Notes: generated by a model not told the origin, from the letters alone. Numbered from the stretch's first letter, positions 1-10,781 are shown. The stretch is 64,000 nucleotides of DNA from Chryseobacterium aureum (GCF_003971235.1 NZ_CP034661.1:620001-684000); one strand, 5' to 3'. Numbers and translations are program-made.

Positions 1-143
1 GCTTTGTCAATTGGATAAATTCCTGGTTCTACGTTATCGCCCACCAAACGAAGCTCTCTCACACGAATTTTATCGTTGATCAAGTGTAAGTCCTCTTGTA
101 CCGGACGTCTTTGTGGGCCCCTGTTGTTAAATCTTTGTGCTAT
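1..143 (-). CDS. infC: Translation initiation factor IF-3, 5' end (partial)
   Basis: The minus strand encodes AQRFNNRGPQRRP followed by VQEDLHLINDKIRVRELRLV, the N-terminal domain of IF-3, which binds the 30S subunit and checks the start codon. The gene runs off the left edge. The frame has no ATG: the codon just before GCA-CAA-AGA is ATA at 143-141, and an in-frame TAA lies four codons further upstream. I therefore place the start at ATA, in keeping with the rare AUU/AUA-type starts known for infC, which allow IF-3 to repress its own translation. It lies 112 bp downstream of thrS on the same strand, the conserved thrS-infC order. Confidence 0.9.
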   Translation of the reverse strand, partial: MAQRFNNRGPQRRPVQEDLHLINDKIRVRELRLVGDNVEPGIYPIDK

Positions 144-255
144 TGTATTATAATTTTATTGGTTAATTACTTAATTTAATTGATTTAAATATTTAAAATT
201 GAAAAATTCCATTTATTCTTTAATCTCTGAATCCTTCAATTTTTTAATTTAAAAT

Positions 256-2175
256 TTATATGGCGGCTTCTTTTTTGAAGTAAGCCACGAAATCCTCCAT
301 CTTCATCACGCCAAGATCTCCTTCACCACGTCTTCTTACAGAAATCGTACCTTCTTTTTCTTCATTTTCTCCTACAACAAGCATGAAAGGAATTTTATTC
401 AATTCTGCATCACGGATCTTTTTCCCTGTCTTCTCGTTTCTGTCATCAATCTGACCGCTAATATCGTGATTTTCCAAAAATTGTGAAACTTTTTTTGAAT
501 AATCTACATATTTTTCACTGATCGGTAGAATAATAAACTGATCCGGGCTTAGCCATAATGGGAAATCACCAGCTGTATTTTCCAGCAAGATAGCGATGAA
601 ACGCTCCATAGAACCAAATGGTGCTCTGTGGATCATCACCGGTCTGTGCTTTTCGTTATCATTTCCGATATAGTGAAGATCAAATCTTTCCGGAAGGTTA
701 TAATCCACCTGGATCGTTCCCAGCTGCCATTTTCTTCCTAAAGCATCCTTCACCATGAAATCAAGCTTAGGGCCATAGAATGCCGCTTCTCCGTATTCGA
801 TCACTGTTTTTAAACCTTTCTTCTGAGCTGCATTGATAATTGCGCTTTCTGCTTTTTCCCAGTTTTCATCAGAACCGATGTACTTTTGTTTGTTTTCAGG
901 ATCTCTCAAAGAAACCTGAGTTACAAAATCTTCAAATCCTAAAGATTTGAAAACATAAAGCGTAAGGTCAATTACCTTCTCAAATTCTTCAGAAAGCTGA
1001 TCCGGAGTACAGAAAAGGTGAGCATCATCCTGAGTAAATCCACGAACTCTTGTCAATCCGTGAAGCTCTCCACTTTGCTCATATCTGTATACCGTACCGA
1101 ATTCTGCATATCTTTTAGGTAAATCCCTGTAGCTCCATTGTGAAGTTTTGTAAATTTCACAGTGGTGAGGACAGTTCATTGGCTTCAATAAAAATTCTTC
1201 TCCTTCATTCGGAGTTTTAATCGGCTGGAAGCTGTCTTCCCCGTATTTATCCCAGTGTCCTGAAGTTACATATAATTCTTTTGCCCCGATATGTGGAGAC
1301 ATTACAAACTCGTAACCTCCTTTTTTCTGAGCATCAGAAAGGAAATTCTCCAGTTTTCTTCTTAAAGCAGTTCCTTTTGGCAGCCAAAGTGGTAAACCGG
1401 CACCTACTTTTTCAGAAAATGCAAAAATTCCAAGCTCTTTACCTAATTTTCTATGGTCTCTTCTTTTAGCTTCTTCTAACCTTTCAAGATATTCAGTTAG
1501 GTCTTTCTGTTTAGGGAAAGAAATACCGTATACTCTTGTTAACTGAGGATTTTTTTCATTTCCTCTCCAGTAAGCTCCTGCTGCATTTAATATTTTAACC
1601 GCCTTTACGATTCCTGTATTCGGAATATGACCACCGCGGCATAAATCGGTGAAGTTATCATGTGTTACAAAAGTGATTTCCCCATCATTAAGATTAGAGA
1701 TCAGTTCCACTTTGTAAGGGTTGTCTGCATATGTTTTTAAAGCATCTTCTTTAGAAACCGGGTAAAGAGAGAAGGTAGAACCTTTCTTCGCGTTTTCCAG
1801 GATCTTTTTTTCAATCTTTTCAAAATCTTTTTCAGATAAGCTTTCATCCCCGAAATCTACATCATAATAGAATCCGCTTTCAATGGCCGGACCGATTGTC
1901 AACTTAGCATTAGGATAAAACTCAAGGATTGCCTGCGCCAAAAGGTGGGCAGAAGAGTGCCAGAAAGCCTTCTTTCCAAGATCATCATTCCAGGTCAAAA
2001 GCTGTACCGTAGAATCCGTGGTTATAGGTGTGGTTGTTTCTACTTGTTTGTCATTAACAATTGCGGAAATGGTGTTTCTAGCCAATCCCTCGCTTATAGA
2101 TTTTGCCACATCTAGCGGAGTCACTGCTCCGTCGAATTCTTTGACGCTATTGTCTGGAAGTGTAATTTTTATCAT
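256..2175 (-). CDS. thrS: Threonine--tRNA ligase
   Basis: Class II aminoacyl-tRNA synthetase that charges tRNA-Thr in the cytoplasm. It has 639 residues, the usual full length. Visible in order: an N-terminal TGS domain (about 1-60), the second additional (editing) domain with HSSAH at 73-77, a catalytic core with [11 protein letters not shown] near 335 supplying the zinc-binding Cys, further core motifs ([11 protein letters not shown], then [13 protein letters not shown]), and an anticodon-binding domain from about 540 to the end. ATG start. infC follows on the same strand, as in many bacteria where both are cotranscribed. Nothing looks truncated. Confidence 0.98.
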   Translation of the reverse strand: MIKITLPDNSVKEFDGAVTPLDVAKSISEGLARNTISAIVNDKQVETTTPITTDSTVQLLTWNDDLGKKAFWHSSAHLLAQAILEFYPNAKLTIGPAIESGFYYDVDFGDESLSEKDFEKIEKKILENAKKGSTFSLYPVSKEDALKTYADNPYKVELISNLNDGEITFVTHDNFTDLCRGGHIPNTGIVKAVKILNAAGAYWRGNEKNPQLTRVYGISFPKQKDLTEYLERLEEAKRRDHRKLGKELGIFAFSEKVGAGLPLWLPKGTALRRKLENFLSDAQKKGGYEFVMSPHIGAKELYVTSGHWDKYGEDSFQPIKTPNEGEEFLLKPMNCPHHCEIYKTSQWSYRDLPKRYAEFGTVYRYEQSGELHGLTRVRGFTQDDAHLFCTPDQLSEEFEKVIDLTLYVFKSLGFEDFVTQVSLRDPENKQKYIGSDENWEKAESAIINAAQKKGLKTVIEYGEAAFYGPKLDFMVKDALGRKWQLGTIQVDYNLPERFDLHYIGNDNEKHRPVMIHRAPFGSMERFIAILLENTAGDFPLWLSPDQFIILPISEKYVDYSKKVSQFLENHDISGQIDDRNEKTGKKIRDAELNKIPFMLVVGENEEKEGTISVRRRGEGDLGVMKMEDFVAYFKKEAAI

Positions 2176-2266
2176 TGTTTACTAAGAAATTTTAAGATGC
2201 AAAAATACGGAATTTTTAGATAAAATACTATATTAGCCTATATTTAGATTGAGAATTAATATTAAA

Positions 2267-3454
2267 ATGAAAAAGTTATTCTTAGTTTTTGTCTCATTGA
2301 GTGGTACATTCGGTTTTTCGCAGAAAAATACATCCCCATTCTCTGTTACTTACAATAAAAATATTGAGACATATTTTCTTGCAGAAATACTGTCTGCAGA
2401 GCACCGGAAAAATAATAAGGATTTTGAGCTTTATAAGATAAAAGAATGTTCTGTTTATCAGCCGATTGTTAAAAAAGCTTTGCAGCAATATACCCATTTG
2501 AAAAATTCAGACATTGCAGTTTCAACGGCTAAACTCAATGATCTTTTGATGGAAAAATACGGATCCGGAAATGATGTGCTCATGAAACCTCTGATGTATC
2601 ATAAAGAATTTCCGGATTTGGAATGGATGAATGATTATCATTTTGAAAACACTCATCTTACAAAAGAACAGAATAAAGAAGCAACAGATTTAATTAAAAA
2701 TTATCTTTCAGAGCTTTCAAAATTCTACATTCAGGAGAATATAGCACAGTTTTTTAAAGAGAATGAAACCTTTTATAAAGGTGGAATAGCGGAATACAGC
2801 AAACAGATTCCTGACGGATTTACAAAAGCTATGGAACTATTTTATGGTGAACGTTTTAACAGCTATACCATTATTATTTCTCCTATGATGATGTGGCCCA
2901 TTGAAGATAATGAAGGAAGAGGAATTGGCACCAATGTTATATTACCCTCCGGACAACAGAATATTTATGAGATTGCAAGTCCTTTTGTAAAGGTGCAGAA
3001 ACCTGGAGAATTCGGCTATGATCATCAGTTTCAGGCACGGTTCCTGAGTGTTCATGAATTTGGACATTCATTTGTTAATAAAGAAGTCAATCGTCATAAA
3101 GATAAGCTCACAAAGTTTAAAGATTTATTTGAAAAGTCAAAATTAAAGGAAACGATGATCAAAACCGGAGGATACGGAGATTATCTGACCTGTGTTGCTG
3201 AACATTTGGTAAGGCTGGGCGAGATTGAAACTGCCAGAATTCAAAAAGATGATCAAAGGCTGGAAAGGCTTAAGGACTATCATTTGAAAAATAATTTTAT
3301 TTTTCTTCCGCTCTTGGAGGAAAAAATAAAAGAATATAACTCTAACAGAAAAAAATATAAAACATTTGGAGAGTTCATCCCCAAACTGCTTGAGGTCTTT
3401 GAAAACAGTTCAGTATCATTTATTGATAATGAACTTGATAAAATAAAAAAATAA
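2267..3454 (+). CDS. Secreted DUF4932 metalloprotease-like protein
   Basis: I chose the ATG at 2267, in front of a typical signal peptide (MKKLFLVFVSLSGTFGFSQ); an in-frame TTG at 2249 would only add six residues before it. The 395-residue product has the sequence VHEFGHSF near residue 262, an HExxH zinc-peptidase motif, and resembles DUF4932 proteins. By the motif it is probably a periplasmic or extracellular metallopeptidase, but the substrate is unknown. The M19 dipeptidase gene begins 21 bp downstream on the same strand, so the two are probably cotranscribed, which suggests a shared role in peptide breakdown. Confidence 0.75.
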   Translation: MKKLFLVFVSLSGTFGFSQKNTSPFSVTYNKNIETYFLAEILSAEHRKNNKDFELYKIKECSVYQPIVKKALQQYTHLKNSDIAVSTAKLNDLLMEKYGSGNDVLMKPLMYHKEFPDLEWMNDYHFENTHLTKEQNKEATDLIKNYLSELSKFYIQENIAQFFKENETFYKGGIAEYSKQIPDGFTKAMELFYGERFNSYTIIISPMMMWPIEDNEGRGIGTNVILPSGQQNIYEIASPFVKVQKPGEFGYDHQFQARFLSVHEFGHSFVNKEVNRHKDKLTKFKDLFEKSKLKETMIKTGGYGDYLTCVAEHLVRLGEIETARIQKDDQRLERLKDYHLKNNFIFLPLLEEKIKEYNSNRKKYKTFGEFIPKLLEVFENSSVSFIDNELDKIKK

Positions 3455-3475
3455 AAATTCCAATATTACAATACA

Positions 3476-4450
3476 ATGAATGTTATAAATATTGATCTGC
3501 ACTGCGATTTGTTATATTATTTGCTGAGATCTGATGCAACACTTGATGACAGGGAAATTGGCTGCTCGCTGCCCTATCTGCAAGACGGAAATGTAAAGCT
3601 TCAGATTATGGCTATGTATGCGGGAACAGGAGCCGATAGCACTTTATATGGCGTAAAGCAAAGTGAATTATTCTCAAATCTGATTAAAAATGAAAACTTT
3701 TTTCTTTTTAATCAGGACAATTATGAAGCTGCCGACAATAAAAACCGCATAGGAGTTCTGGCTTCTATAGAGAATGCATCTGCATTCTGTAACGAAAGTC
3801 AAAGTCTGGATTCCGGATTCAAAAATCTGGAAACAATTATTGAGAATGTAGAAAAAGTCTTCTATATCGGTATTACGCATCATCTTGAAAACCGTTTTGG
3901 AGGAGGAAATAATGCAACAGCAGGTTTAAAAGATGACGGAAAAGTGCTGATAGATTATATTGCAGACCGGAAAATTGCCATTGATTTAGCACATACAAGT
4001 GATCAGCTGGCTTACGATATTTTCACCTACATTGATCAGAGAAATTACACCATTCCTGTCCTCGCAAGCCATTCCAACTACAGATCCGTTTATAAAAATA
4101 ACAGGAATCTTCCCGATGAACTGGCGAAGGAAGTGATTAAAAGAAAAGGTTTAATCGGTCTTAATTTTATCAAAGACTATGTTGATGTCAATCATCCTGA
4201 AAGAATTTACGAACATATTCAATACGGTTTGGATCTTGGAGGAGAAAATAGTTTAGCATATGGAGCAGATTATTTCTACTGGAAAGATCATCCGGATACA
4301 TCCCGCCATCCTTTTTTCTTCCCGGAGCATGCCAATGCATCTGTATATCCACCGCTCAATAAGGAAATTGAAGAGCGTTTTTCATCAGATTTAGTGGAGA
4401 AAATCAGTCATAAAAATGTACTGGATTTTATAGAAAATCTATATAAATAA
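3476..4450 (+). CDS. Membrane dipeptidase family (M19) hydrolase
   Basis: 324 residues resembling renal dipeptidase (peptidase M19), a TIM-barrel metal-dependent hydrolase that cleaves dipeptides. The N-terminal zinc motif HCD is at 9-11, the bridging Glu is probably E99 in ASIENAS, the mid-protein AHTS and ASHSNYRS segments give the histidine ligands, and GADYFYW near the C-terminus supplies the late Asp. No signal peptide is evident at the N-terminus, so it is probably cytoplasmic. It follows the DUF4932 gene by 21 bp and is followed by a large inverted-repeat element rather than a simple terminator. Confidence 0.85.
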   Translation: MNVINIDLHCDLLYYLLRSDATLDDREIGCSLPYLQDGNVKLQIMAMYAGTGADSTLYGVKQSELFSNLIKNENFFLFNQDNYEAADNKNRIGVLASIENASAFCNESQSLDSGFKNLETIIENVEKVFYIGITHHLENRFGGGNNATAGLKDDGKVLIDYIADRKIAIDLAHTSDQLAYDIFTYIDQRNYTIPVLASHSNYRSVYKNNRNLPDELAKEVIKRKGLIGLNFIKDYVDVNHPERIYEHIQYGLDLGGENSLAYGADYFYWKDHPDTSRHPFFFPEHANASVYPPLNKEIEERFSSDLVEKISHKNVLDFIENLYK

Positions 4451-4480
4451 ATTGTTTTTGTTTTATTAAATCAAAGCATA

Positions 4481-4637
4481 ATTAACAGGTCGCTCCTCCG
4501 GAGCTTTCTTTTAAAGACACTTCATTTTTCTACTAACAGCAGATCCCGATGGGATCAAATCCAGCTCCAATAGGAGCTAATTGTTAATAGGACATATTTT
4601 TTAAAAAATTAGAGCTCCGGAGGAGCGACCTGTTAAT
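4481..4637. repeat. Nested inverted-repeat element (REP/MITE-like)
   Basis: Two perfect 25-nt arms (4481-4505 and 4613-4637) are exact reverse complements and contain the palindrome CTCCGGAG. Between them lie two perfect small hairpins: GATCCC-GAT-GGGATC (4542-4556) and AGCTCC-AATA-GGAGCT (4563-4578). The unit sits in the gap between two convergent genes. It looks like a dispersed REP- or MITE-type unit and may also terminate transcription from both sides. No second copy was found in this window. Confidence 0.85.
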
Positions 4638-4744
4638 ACTAAATCTGTAAAACTATATTTAAAAGAAAATAGATTTGTATGTTTTATTTTACATGAAATA
4701 AAATATGATAAAATGCTATAAAATAAATATTTATGTAATTTTAT

Positions 4745-6289
4745 TTAATGCTTTCTTTTATACTTCACTTTCTGCTTGATAATCTCAATCACATCCACAT
4801 TCTGGACTTTGGATTTGATCCATCCATGAATATCAATATAGAATAATGAACGTCGGTAATATTCGTTTTGAGAAAACTCTTCCAGTTTTTTATCAAAGCT
4901 TTCAAATGCTTTCTGTCTTTGATCCAATACCTGATTATTAAGATCCTTAAAAAACTGAATGCTTTCAAAGTGAAACTCTTCCGGTTTTTTCATTTTTCGG
5001 GCGAACTTCAGAGTAGAAGCGACAAATTCATCATAATCTTCATCATTTCCAGACTCGTATTTTGCCATTAAGATCAGAATCCGGGTATGGAAAAGAAGGT
5101 CTTCCTGTACATTACCTTTGGATTCAATGACCCTCATAGAATATTCAATAGACTTTTCAAACATCTTACTGCCAAAAAACATGGCAGCCATTTTAAGATA
5201 AAGAATCATAAAGTGGTGCTCATCAATCCTTTCTCTGAGTTTTTCCATTTTTAATTCTACTTCAGGGATCAGCTTGGTTCCTGTAAAGAATTCACCCTTT
5301 ACAAAGTGAATATTCATTAATGTATTGTAATGGGTAAGGAAGATGAGAGATTGAAGATTCTCATTCTGAACAAAATTCTCCGTATGCACCATTTTGTTGA
5401 AATTCTCAAAGTGTTCCTCCAGAATATCAATATTTCCGTACAAAAACAGGATTTTCAACAGATAGGTATTTCCTTTAATGTACCAAACCGGATGGCTGTA
5501 GATCATTTCCGGTTTTTTATGGAAAAGATCTACCCACTGATAAGCATATTTCAAGGTGTATTTGTAGTCCTGTAAAAGCTGGTTTTTCCAGACATGGGCT
5601 TTATAATACCAAAGTTTTTCTGTAAAATTCAGTTTCTCCGGGTTGATGTTTTTAATCTGGGCATTGAAGACGTCCATCACTTCCTGCCGGTCTGCATCAT
5701 TCTTTACATAACCGTGGGTAAGCATTTCACTGTATAATTTCAGCGAAAGATTGGATAATTTCGTGGTGTAACGGTTCTGTTTGCTGATCTCCTGAGACTG
5801 TTTGATAAGTTCTTCCGCACGGCCTTCAATACTTCGGGTAATGAATTGTGATTCAATTACTTTCTCGAGATCTATAATTTCAGAAGCAATACTTTTCTCA
5901 TCAAGTTCCAAAGCGGTTTGCTTGGTCTTATCCAATATCTTTAAAGCCTGCTTATAAAGCCCTTTCTGATACAGAATGTTCGCGAAATCCAACTGTTCAC
6001 GAAGCTGGATCCTGTAGTTCTGGTGGCTCGGGTTCATGCGGAGACTTACCAGAATCTGCTTATAAAGATGGGCCTTAAGGTTGGAAAGCTGCTGTTTTGT
6101 AGAGATTTTTTTCTCCATAATAATGCTTTCATCATATTCCTTCATCTTGTCCATTTCGGAAAACAGCAATAGAAATTTAGCATCTACGTTAATCCCGAGA
6201 CGGTTTACATACAACTTAAATTGTCGTTTTTCAGAGGTGGTCAATGACTTTACCAATACAAACAAAAAATCTTTCTGCAATTCTGCCAT
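4745..6289 (-). CDS. Conserved hypothetical protein, helical repeats
   Basis: A 514-residue soluble protein with no signal peptide or membrane segment. It is rich in Lys, Glu, Leu, Phe and Tyr and looks all-helical. Several stretches resemble TPR-type helix pairs (for example LDFANILYQKGLYKQALKIL around 120-140). I do not recognise a named domain. The N-terminus (LVKSLTTSEKRQFKLYV) is the sort of conserved opening found in flavobacterial hypothetical proteins. It faces the leuA operon divergently across 148 bp. No function is proposed. Confidence 0.75.
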   Translation of the reverse strand: MAELQKDFLFVLVKSLTTSEKRQFKLYVNRLGINVDAKFLLLFSEMDKMKEYDESIIMEKKISTKQQLSNLKAHLYKQILVSLRMNPSHQNYRIQLREQLDFANILYQKGLYKQALKILDKTKQTALELDEKSIASEIIDLEKVIESQFITRSIEGRAEELIKQSQEISKQNRYTTKLSNLSLKLYSEMLTHGYVKNDADRQEVMDVFNAQIKNINPEKLNFTEKLWYYKAHVWKNQLLQDYKYTLKYAYQWVDLFHKKPEMIYSHPVWYIKGNTYLLKILFLYGNIDILEEHFENFNKMVHTENFVQNENLQSLIFLTHYNTLMNIHFVKGEFFTGTKLIPEVELKMEKLRERIDEHHFMILYLKMAAMFFGSKMFEKSIEYSMRVIESKGNVQEDLLFHTRILILMAKYESGNDEDYDEFVASTLKFARKMKKPEEFHFESIQFFKDLNNQVLDQRQKAFESFDKKLEEFSQNEYYRRSLFYIDIHGWIKSKVQNVDVIEIIKQKVKYKRKH

Positions 6290-6401
6290 TGTAAATTTTT
6301 AAAAATTAAAACATTGATTAATAGATTAATATGGTCATTTTTTCAACTGTTGAATATTGTAATTTTCAAAAAAAGCGAAAATGGAAAAATATTGCAAGCT
6401 G

Positions 6402-6409
6402 TAGTTTTG
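6402..6409 (+). promoter_or_regulatory. Candidate -7 promoter box of the leu operon
   Basis: TAGTTTTG matches the Bacteroidetes -7 consensus TAnnTTTG exactly and lies 28 nt upstream of the leuA ATG. I see no convincing TTG at the usual -33 spacing, so this is tentative. No leader-peptide or T-box signature is apparent in the 148-bp gap. Confidence 0.4.
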
Positions 6410-6437
6410 AACCAAAATTAAATAAAAAACTTCACTT

Positions 6438-7601
6438 ATGAGTTCTGAGAAAATTGAAATTTTTGATACCACACTGAGAGATGGGGAGCAGGTCCCGGGA
6501 TGTAAACTGAATACGGAACAAAAACTGATCATCGCAGAAAAGCTTGATGGGCTGGGGATTGATATCATTGAAGCAGGATTTCCAATTTCAAGTCCCGGAG
6601 ACTTTGAATCGGTTTCGGAAATTTCAAAACTGGTGAAAAATGCAAAGGTATGTGGACTCACAAGAGCAAATAAGAAGGATATTGACGTAGCAGCAGAAGC
6701 CCTGAGGCTGGCGAGAAGACCAAGAATCCATACCGGAATCGGAACTTCTGATTCTCATATTCAATATAAATTCAACTCCACAAGGGAAGATATTATTGAA
6801 AGAGCGGCAGAGGCCGTAAGATATGCGAAAACGTATGTGGAAGACGTAGAATTTTACGCCGAAGATGCAGGGAGAACGGATAACGAATATCTGGCAAGAG
6901 TTTGCGAAGCAGTTATCAAAGCAGGAGCAACGGTTCTGAATATTCCTGACACTACAGGATATTGTCTTCCGGAAGAATATGGACAGAAAATAAAATACCT
7001 CAGAGAAAATGTAAAAGGTATTGAAAAAGCAGTGCTTTCATGCCATTGCCATAATGATCTGGGGCTTGCTACCGCCAATTCTATTGCCGGGGTCATCAAC
7101 GGCGCACGCCAGATAGAATGTACCATCAACGGATTAGGAGAAAGGGCGGGGAATACAGCCTTGGAAGAAGTCGTCATGATTTTAAAACAGCATAAAGACC
7201 TGAATCTGCATACCGATGTCAATTCAAGGATGCTGAATGAAATGAGTGCAATGGTATCTGATCTCATGGGAATGTCTGTACAACCTAACAAAGCTATTGT
7301 AGGAGCAAATGCCTTTGCGCACAGTTCAGGAATTCACCAGGATGGAGTGATTAAAAACAGAGAGACTTATGAAATCATTGATCCTGCAGAAGTAGGCGTA
7401 AACGCCTCTTCAATTGTTCTTACAGCCAGAAGCGGACGCTCAGCCTTAGCCTACCGTTTTAAGCATATCGGATATGAAGTTACTAAAAATGAACTTGATT
7501 ATCTGTATCAGGAATTCCTGAAAATTGCTGACCTTAAAAAAGAAATTGGCAACGATGATCTAAGCATGATGATGGATTCTTTCAGCAGAAAAATAGGATA
7601 G
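6438..7601 (+). CDS. leuA: 2-isopropylmalate synthase (short form)
   Basis: Condenses acetyl-CoA with 2-oxoisovalerate, the first committed step of leucine synthesis. The TIM-barrel catalytic domain opens with [15 protein letters not shown] (about 7-21) and has the metal-binding HCHND near 202 and [15 protein letters not shown]. The protein stops at 387 residues; enzymes of about 520 residues carry a C-terminal LeuA dimer/allosteric domain that binds leucine. That domain is absent here, so feedback inhibition by leucine through it is not expected (inference). First gene of leuA-leuC-leuD-leuB, with 30 bp before leuC. A homocitrate-synthase-type role is unlikely given the operon. Confidence 0.93.
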   Translation: MSSEKIEIFDTTLRDGEQVPGCKLNTEQKLIIAEKLDGLGIDIIEAGFPISSPGDFESVSEISKLVKNAKVCGLTRANKKDIDVAAEALRLARRPRIHTGIGTSDSHIQYKFNSTREDIIERAAEAVRYAKTYVEDVEFYAEDAGRTDNEYLARVCEAVIKAGATVLNIPDTTGYCLPEEYGQKIKYLRENVKGIEKAVLSCHCHNDLGLATANSIAGVINGARQIECTINGLGERAGNTALEEVVMILKQHKDLNLHTDVNSRMLNEMSAMVSDLMGMSVQPNKAIVGANAFAHSSGIHQDGVIKNRETYEIIDPAEVGVNASSIVLTARSGRSALAYRFKHIGYEVTKNELDYLYQEFLKIADLKKEIGNDDLSMMMDSFSRKIG

Positions 7602-7631
7602 GTTTGATATAAAATCAAGATAAAGTAAACA

Positions 7632-9020
7632 ATGAACAACAGTAAAAAGACACTTTTTGATAAAGTTTGGGATGCTCACGTGGTAGAAACCATTCCGGAC
7701 GGTCCTCAGATCATCTACATAGACAAACATCTGATTCATGAGGTAACCAGTCCTCAGGCTTTTGCGGAACTGGAATCCAGAAATCTGGAACTCTTCAGAC
7801 CGGAGCAGATTGTAGCCACTGCAGATCATAATGTTCCTACTTTGCATCAGGAAGAGCCTATCAGGGATGAACTTTCAAGAAATCAGGTAGAGCAGCTTAC
7901 GGAAAACTGTAAGAAAAATAATATTGAACTTTTCGGACTGGGACATCAGTATCAGGGAATTGTTCATATTATTGCTCCGGAACTGGGAATCACCCAGCCC
8001 GGAATGAGCATCGTTTGTGGCGACAGCCATACTTCTACACATGGAGCGTTTGGATCTATTGCATTCGGAATCGGGACCAGCCAGGTCGCTCAGGTATTTG
8101 CCAGCCAGTGTTTGCTGCTGAACAAGCCAAAATCAATGAGAATTACCGTGAATGGAAAACTGAACGAAAATGTTCAGGCTAAAGATGTTATTCTTTATAT
8201 CATTTCAAAAATAGGGACAGACGGAGGAACAGGATATTTCTGTGAATATGCAGGGAATGTATTTGAAGAAATGTCGATGGAAGGAAGAATGACGGTATGC
8301 AACATGAGTATTGAAATGGGAGCCAGAGGAGGAATGATTGCTCCGGATGAAACCACTTTTGCTTATGTAAAAGGAAGAAAATTTGCACCACAGGGAGAAG
8401 ACTGGAATGAAAAATTAGCCTATTGGAAAACACTGAAAACAGATGAAGGAGCTGTTTTTGATAAAGAATTGAGCTTTGACGCATCAGACATCTATCCCAT
8501 GATTACCTATGGAACTAACCCTGGAATGGGGATTTCCATCCGTGAAGTTATTCCTGCTCCTCAGAACGAATCTGAAGAGAAAGCATTACAATATATGGGT
8601 CTGGAAGCCGGTCAGGCACCTTCCAGCATCAAAGTTAATTATGTTTTCATAGGAAGCTGTACCAATGCAAGAATAGAAGACTTCCGCTCTGCAGCCCAGT
8701 ATATTAAAGGGAAAAGCAAATCAGGAGCGGTAAAAGCGCTCATCGTTCCGGGATCCCAACAGGTTGTAAAACAGATTTACGAAGAAGGTTTGGACAAAAT
8801 ATTCAGTGACGCAGGATTTCAGATCCGTCAGCCGGGATGTTCAGCCTGTCTGGCCATGAATGATGATAAAATTCCGGAAGGAGAATATTGTGTTTCCACC
8901 TCCAACAGAAACTTTGAAGGCAGACAGGGACAAGGTTCAAGAACAATTCTTGCCAGCCCGCTTACTGCTGCAAAAGCAGCCATAGAAGGTAAAATATCAG
9001 CTTTTGAAAGTGTAAACTAA
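7632..9020 (+). CDS. leuC: 3-isopropylmalate dehydratase, large subunit
   Basis: Aconitase-family subunit that, with LeuD, isomerises 2-isopropylmalate to 3-isopropylmalate. It has 462 residues, normal for LeuC. Motifs: TADHNVPT (about 58-65), [13 protein letters not shown] (about 131-143), and the 4Fe-4S cysteines in [12 protein letters not shown] (about 341-352) and [11 protein letters not shown] (about 401-411). Starts at ATG, ends 14 bp before leuD, and is clearly part of the leu operon. Confidence 0.97.
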   Translation: MNNSKKTLFDKVWDAHVVETIPDGPQIIYIDKHLIHEVTSPQAFAELESRNLELFRPEQIVATADHNVPTLHQEEPIRDELSRNQVEQLTENCKKNNIELFGLGHQYQGIVHIIAPELGITQPGMSIVCGDSHTSTHGAFGSIAFGIGTSQVAQVFASQCLLLNKPKSMRITVNGKLNENVQAKDVILYIISKIGTDGGTGYFCEYAGNVFEEMSMEGRMTVCNMSIEMGARGGMIAPDETTFAYVKGRKFAPQGEDWNEKLAYWKTLKTDEGAVFDKELSFDASDIYPMITYGTNPGMGISIREVIPAPQNESEEKALQYMGLEAGQAPSSIKVNYVFIGSCTNARIEDFRSAAQYIKGKSKSGAVKALIVPGSQQVVKQIYEEGLDKIFSDAGFQIRQPGCSACLAMNDDKIPEGEYCVSTSNRNFEGRQGQGSRTILASPLTAAKAAIEGKISAFESVN

Positions 9021-9034
9021 CAGATTAAAAGGAC

Positions 9035-9643
9035 ATGCAAAAATTAGTTGTTTTAAAATCCCGCGCAGTTCCGTTGCCGGCAGAAAATATAGATACAGAC
9101 CAGATTATTCCGGCAAGATTCCTGAAAAGTATAGACAGAAAAGGATTTGGCGAAAATCTGTTCAGAGACTGGAGGTTCAATATCCATACAGGAGAACCGA
9201 ATCCGGACTTTGTTTTAAACAATCCTAAATTCAGCGGTGAGATTCTGGTAGCCGGAAATAACTTCGGTTGTGGAAGCAGCCGTGAACATGCAGCCTGGTC
9301 TTTGACAGATTATGGCTTTAAAGTAATTGTTTCCAGCTATTTCGCAGATATTTTCAAAGGAAATGCCCTGAATAACGGGCTTCTTCCTGTAAAGGTTTCC
9401 GAAGAATTTTTGAAAGAAATCTTAGAAGGGATCAATGAAAATCCGGATAATGAGATTGCCATTGATGTAGAATTACAATCCATCAGCTTTAAAGATACTA
9501 CTGAAACCTTTGAAATTGATTCTTATAAAAAAATATGCCTGTTGAACGGCTATGATGATATTGATTTTTTAATCAGCAGAAAGCAGCAGATTACAGAGTT
9601 TGAATTAAAAACACAAAAAGCAAATGAGCGACAATTATTTTAA
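9035..9643 (+). CDS. leuD: 3-isopropylmalate dehydratase, small subunit
   Basis: Swivelling-domain partner of LeuC. Residues 15-28 ([14 protein letters not shown]) and the loop [12 protein letters not shown] near 80-91 are the family's substrate-binding signatures. 202 residues is typical. Its last 20 nt (9624-9643) overlap the start of leuB in another frame, which points to translational coupling of the two genes. Confidence 0.96.
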   Translation: MQKLVVLKSRAVPLPAENIDTDQIIPARFLKSIDRKGFGENLFRDWRFNIHTGEPNPDFVLNNPKFSGEILVAGNNFGCGSSREHAAWSLTDYGFKVIVSSYFADIFKGNALNNGLLPVKVSEEFLKEILEGINENPDNEIAIDVELQSISFKDTTETFEIDSYKKICLLNGYDDIDFLISRKQQITEFELKTQKANERQLF

Positions 9644-10748
9644 AATCGCGGTTCTTCCCGGAGATGGGATAGGCCCGGAAATTATCAGTGAAAGCATCAA
9701 AATATTAGATGTTATTGCTGAAGCTTTTCAATGCAAATTTCATTTTGATTATGGATTGATAGGTGCAGAAGCTATTTTTAAGACAGGAAATCCTCTGCCT
9801 GAAGAAACGTTGAAAATCTGTAAAGAATCTGATGCTGTGCTTTTCGGAGCAATTGGTGATCCGGTTTTTGATAACAATCCGGAAGCGAAAGTAAGACCGG
9901 AACAGGGATTATTAAAACTCCGCAAAGAACTGGGTCTGTTTGCCAATATCCGCCCATTAAAAACTTATGCATCTTTGATTGATAAAAGTCCTTTGAAAAG
10001 AGAAATTATTGAAGGGGCTGATATCCAGATTTTCAGGGAACTGGTAAGCGGAATTTATTTTGGCGAAAAATTTACTGATCCGGAAGGCGCTTATGCTTAT
10101 GATGTCTGCAAATACAGCCGTGAAGATATTATCCCGATTGCCCATATGGCATTTCAGGAAGCTCATAAAAGAAAGAAAAAGCTTACGCTTATTGATAAAG
10201 CCAATGTTCTGGATACTTCAAGATTATGGAGAAAGATATGCCAGGAAATTGCACCGGAATATCCTGACGTACAGCTGGATTATATGTTTGTAGACAATGC
10301 GGCCATGCAGCTGATTCTTAATCCGAAGCATTTTGATGTTATTTTGACTGAAAACATGTTTGGCGATATTATTTCAGATGAAGCCAGTGTGATTGGAGGT
10401 TCTATCGGATTGCTTCCATCGGCATCGGTAGGAGAGAAGAATGCTTTGTTTGAGCCTATTCATGGATCGTATCCGCAGGCAAAAGGAAAAGGCATTGCCA
10501 ACCCTATCGCTTCTATTTTAAGCGTAGCTATGATGCTGGATCATCTTAATCTCAAAGCTGCTGCTGACAAGTTGAGACAGTCTGTAGAACATGCTATTGA
10601 AAACAAGTATGTGACGGTTGATCTTAATACCAAGCAGTATTACTCTACAAGTGAAGTGGGAAGTTTTATTGCTGATCATATCAGATATTCCGAGAAGTCG
10701 TATTACAATTTTGAAAATGTGAAGATCGGGAAATCAACCATTGTATAG
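9624..10748 (+). CDS. leuB: 3-isopropylmalate dehydrogenase
   Basis: NAD-dependent oxidative decarboxylation of 3-isopropylmalate to 2-oxoisocaproate, the third step of leucine synthesis. 374 residues, full length. The N-terminus [13 protein letters not shown], the substrate-binding arginines in [20 protein letters not shown], the metal-binding [13 protein letters not shown] and the NAD-binding [18 protein letters not shown] are all present. The start ATG lies inside the leuD reading frame (20-bp overlap). The operon ends here at a hairpin about 34 bp past the stop. No ilv genes lie within the window. Confidence 0.97.
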   Translation: MSDNYFKIAVLPGDGIGPEIISESIKILDVIAEAFQCKFHFDYGLIGAEAIFKTGNPLPEETLKICKESDAVLFGAIGDPVFDNNPEAKVRPEQGLLKLRKELGLFANIRPLKTYASLIDKSPLKREIIEGADIQIFRELVSGIYFGEKFTDPEGAYAYDVCKYSREDIIPIAHMAFQEAHKRKKKLTLIDKANVLDTSRLWRKICQEIAPEYPDVQLDYMFVDNAAMQLILNPKHFDVILTENMFGDIISDEASVIGGSIGLLPSASVGEKNALFEPIHGSYPQAKGKGIANPIASILSVAMMLDHLNLKAAADKLRQSVEHAIENKYVTVDLNTKQYYSTSEVGSFIADHIRYSEKSYYNFENVKIGKSTIV

Positions 10749-10781
10749 AAAAAAGTTCATTTAGATAGTTAGAAAGAAAAG

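Noticed and set aside
1281..1469. Plus-strand open frames opposite thrS and similar shadows opposite leuA, leuC, rpoD and the S9 peptidase
   Set aside because: They are antisense frames within well-supported genes and show no independent protein features.
6290..6437. Leucine attenuator or T-box leader upstream of leuA
   Set aside because: No leader peptide with Leu codons, no terminator/antiterminator pair and no T-box sequence could be found.
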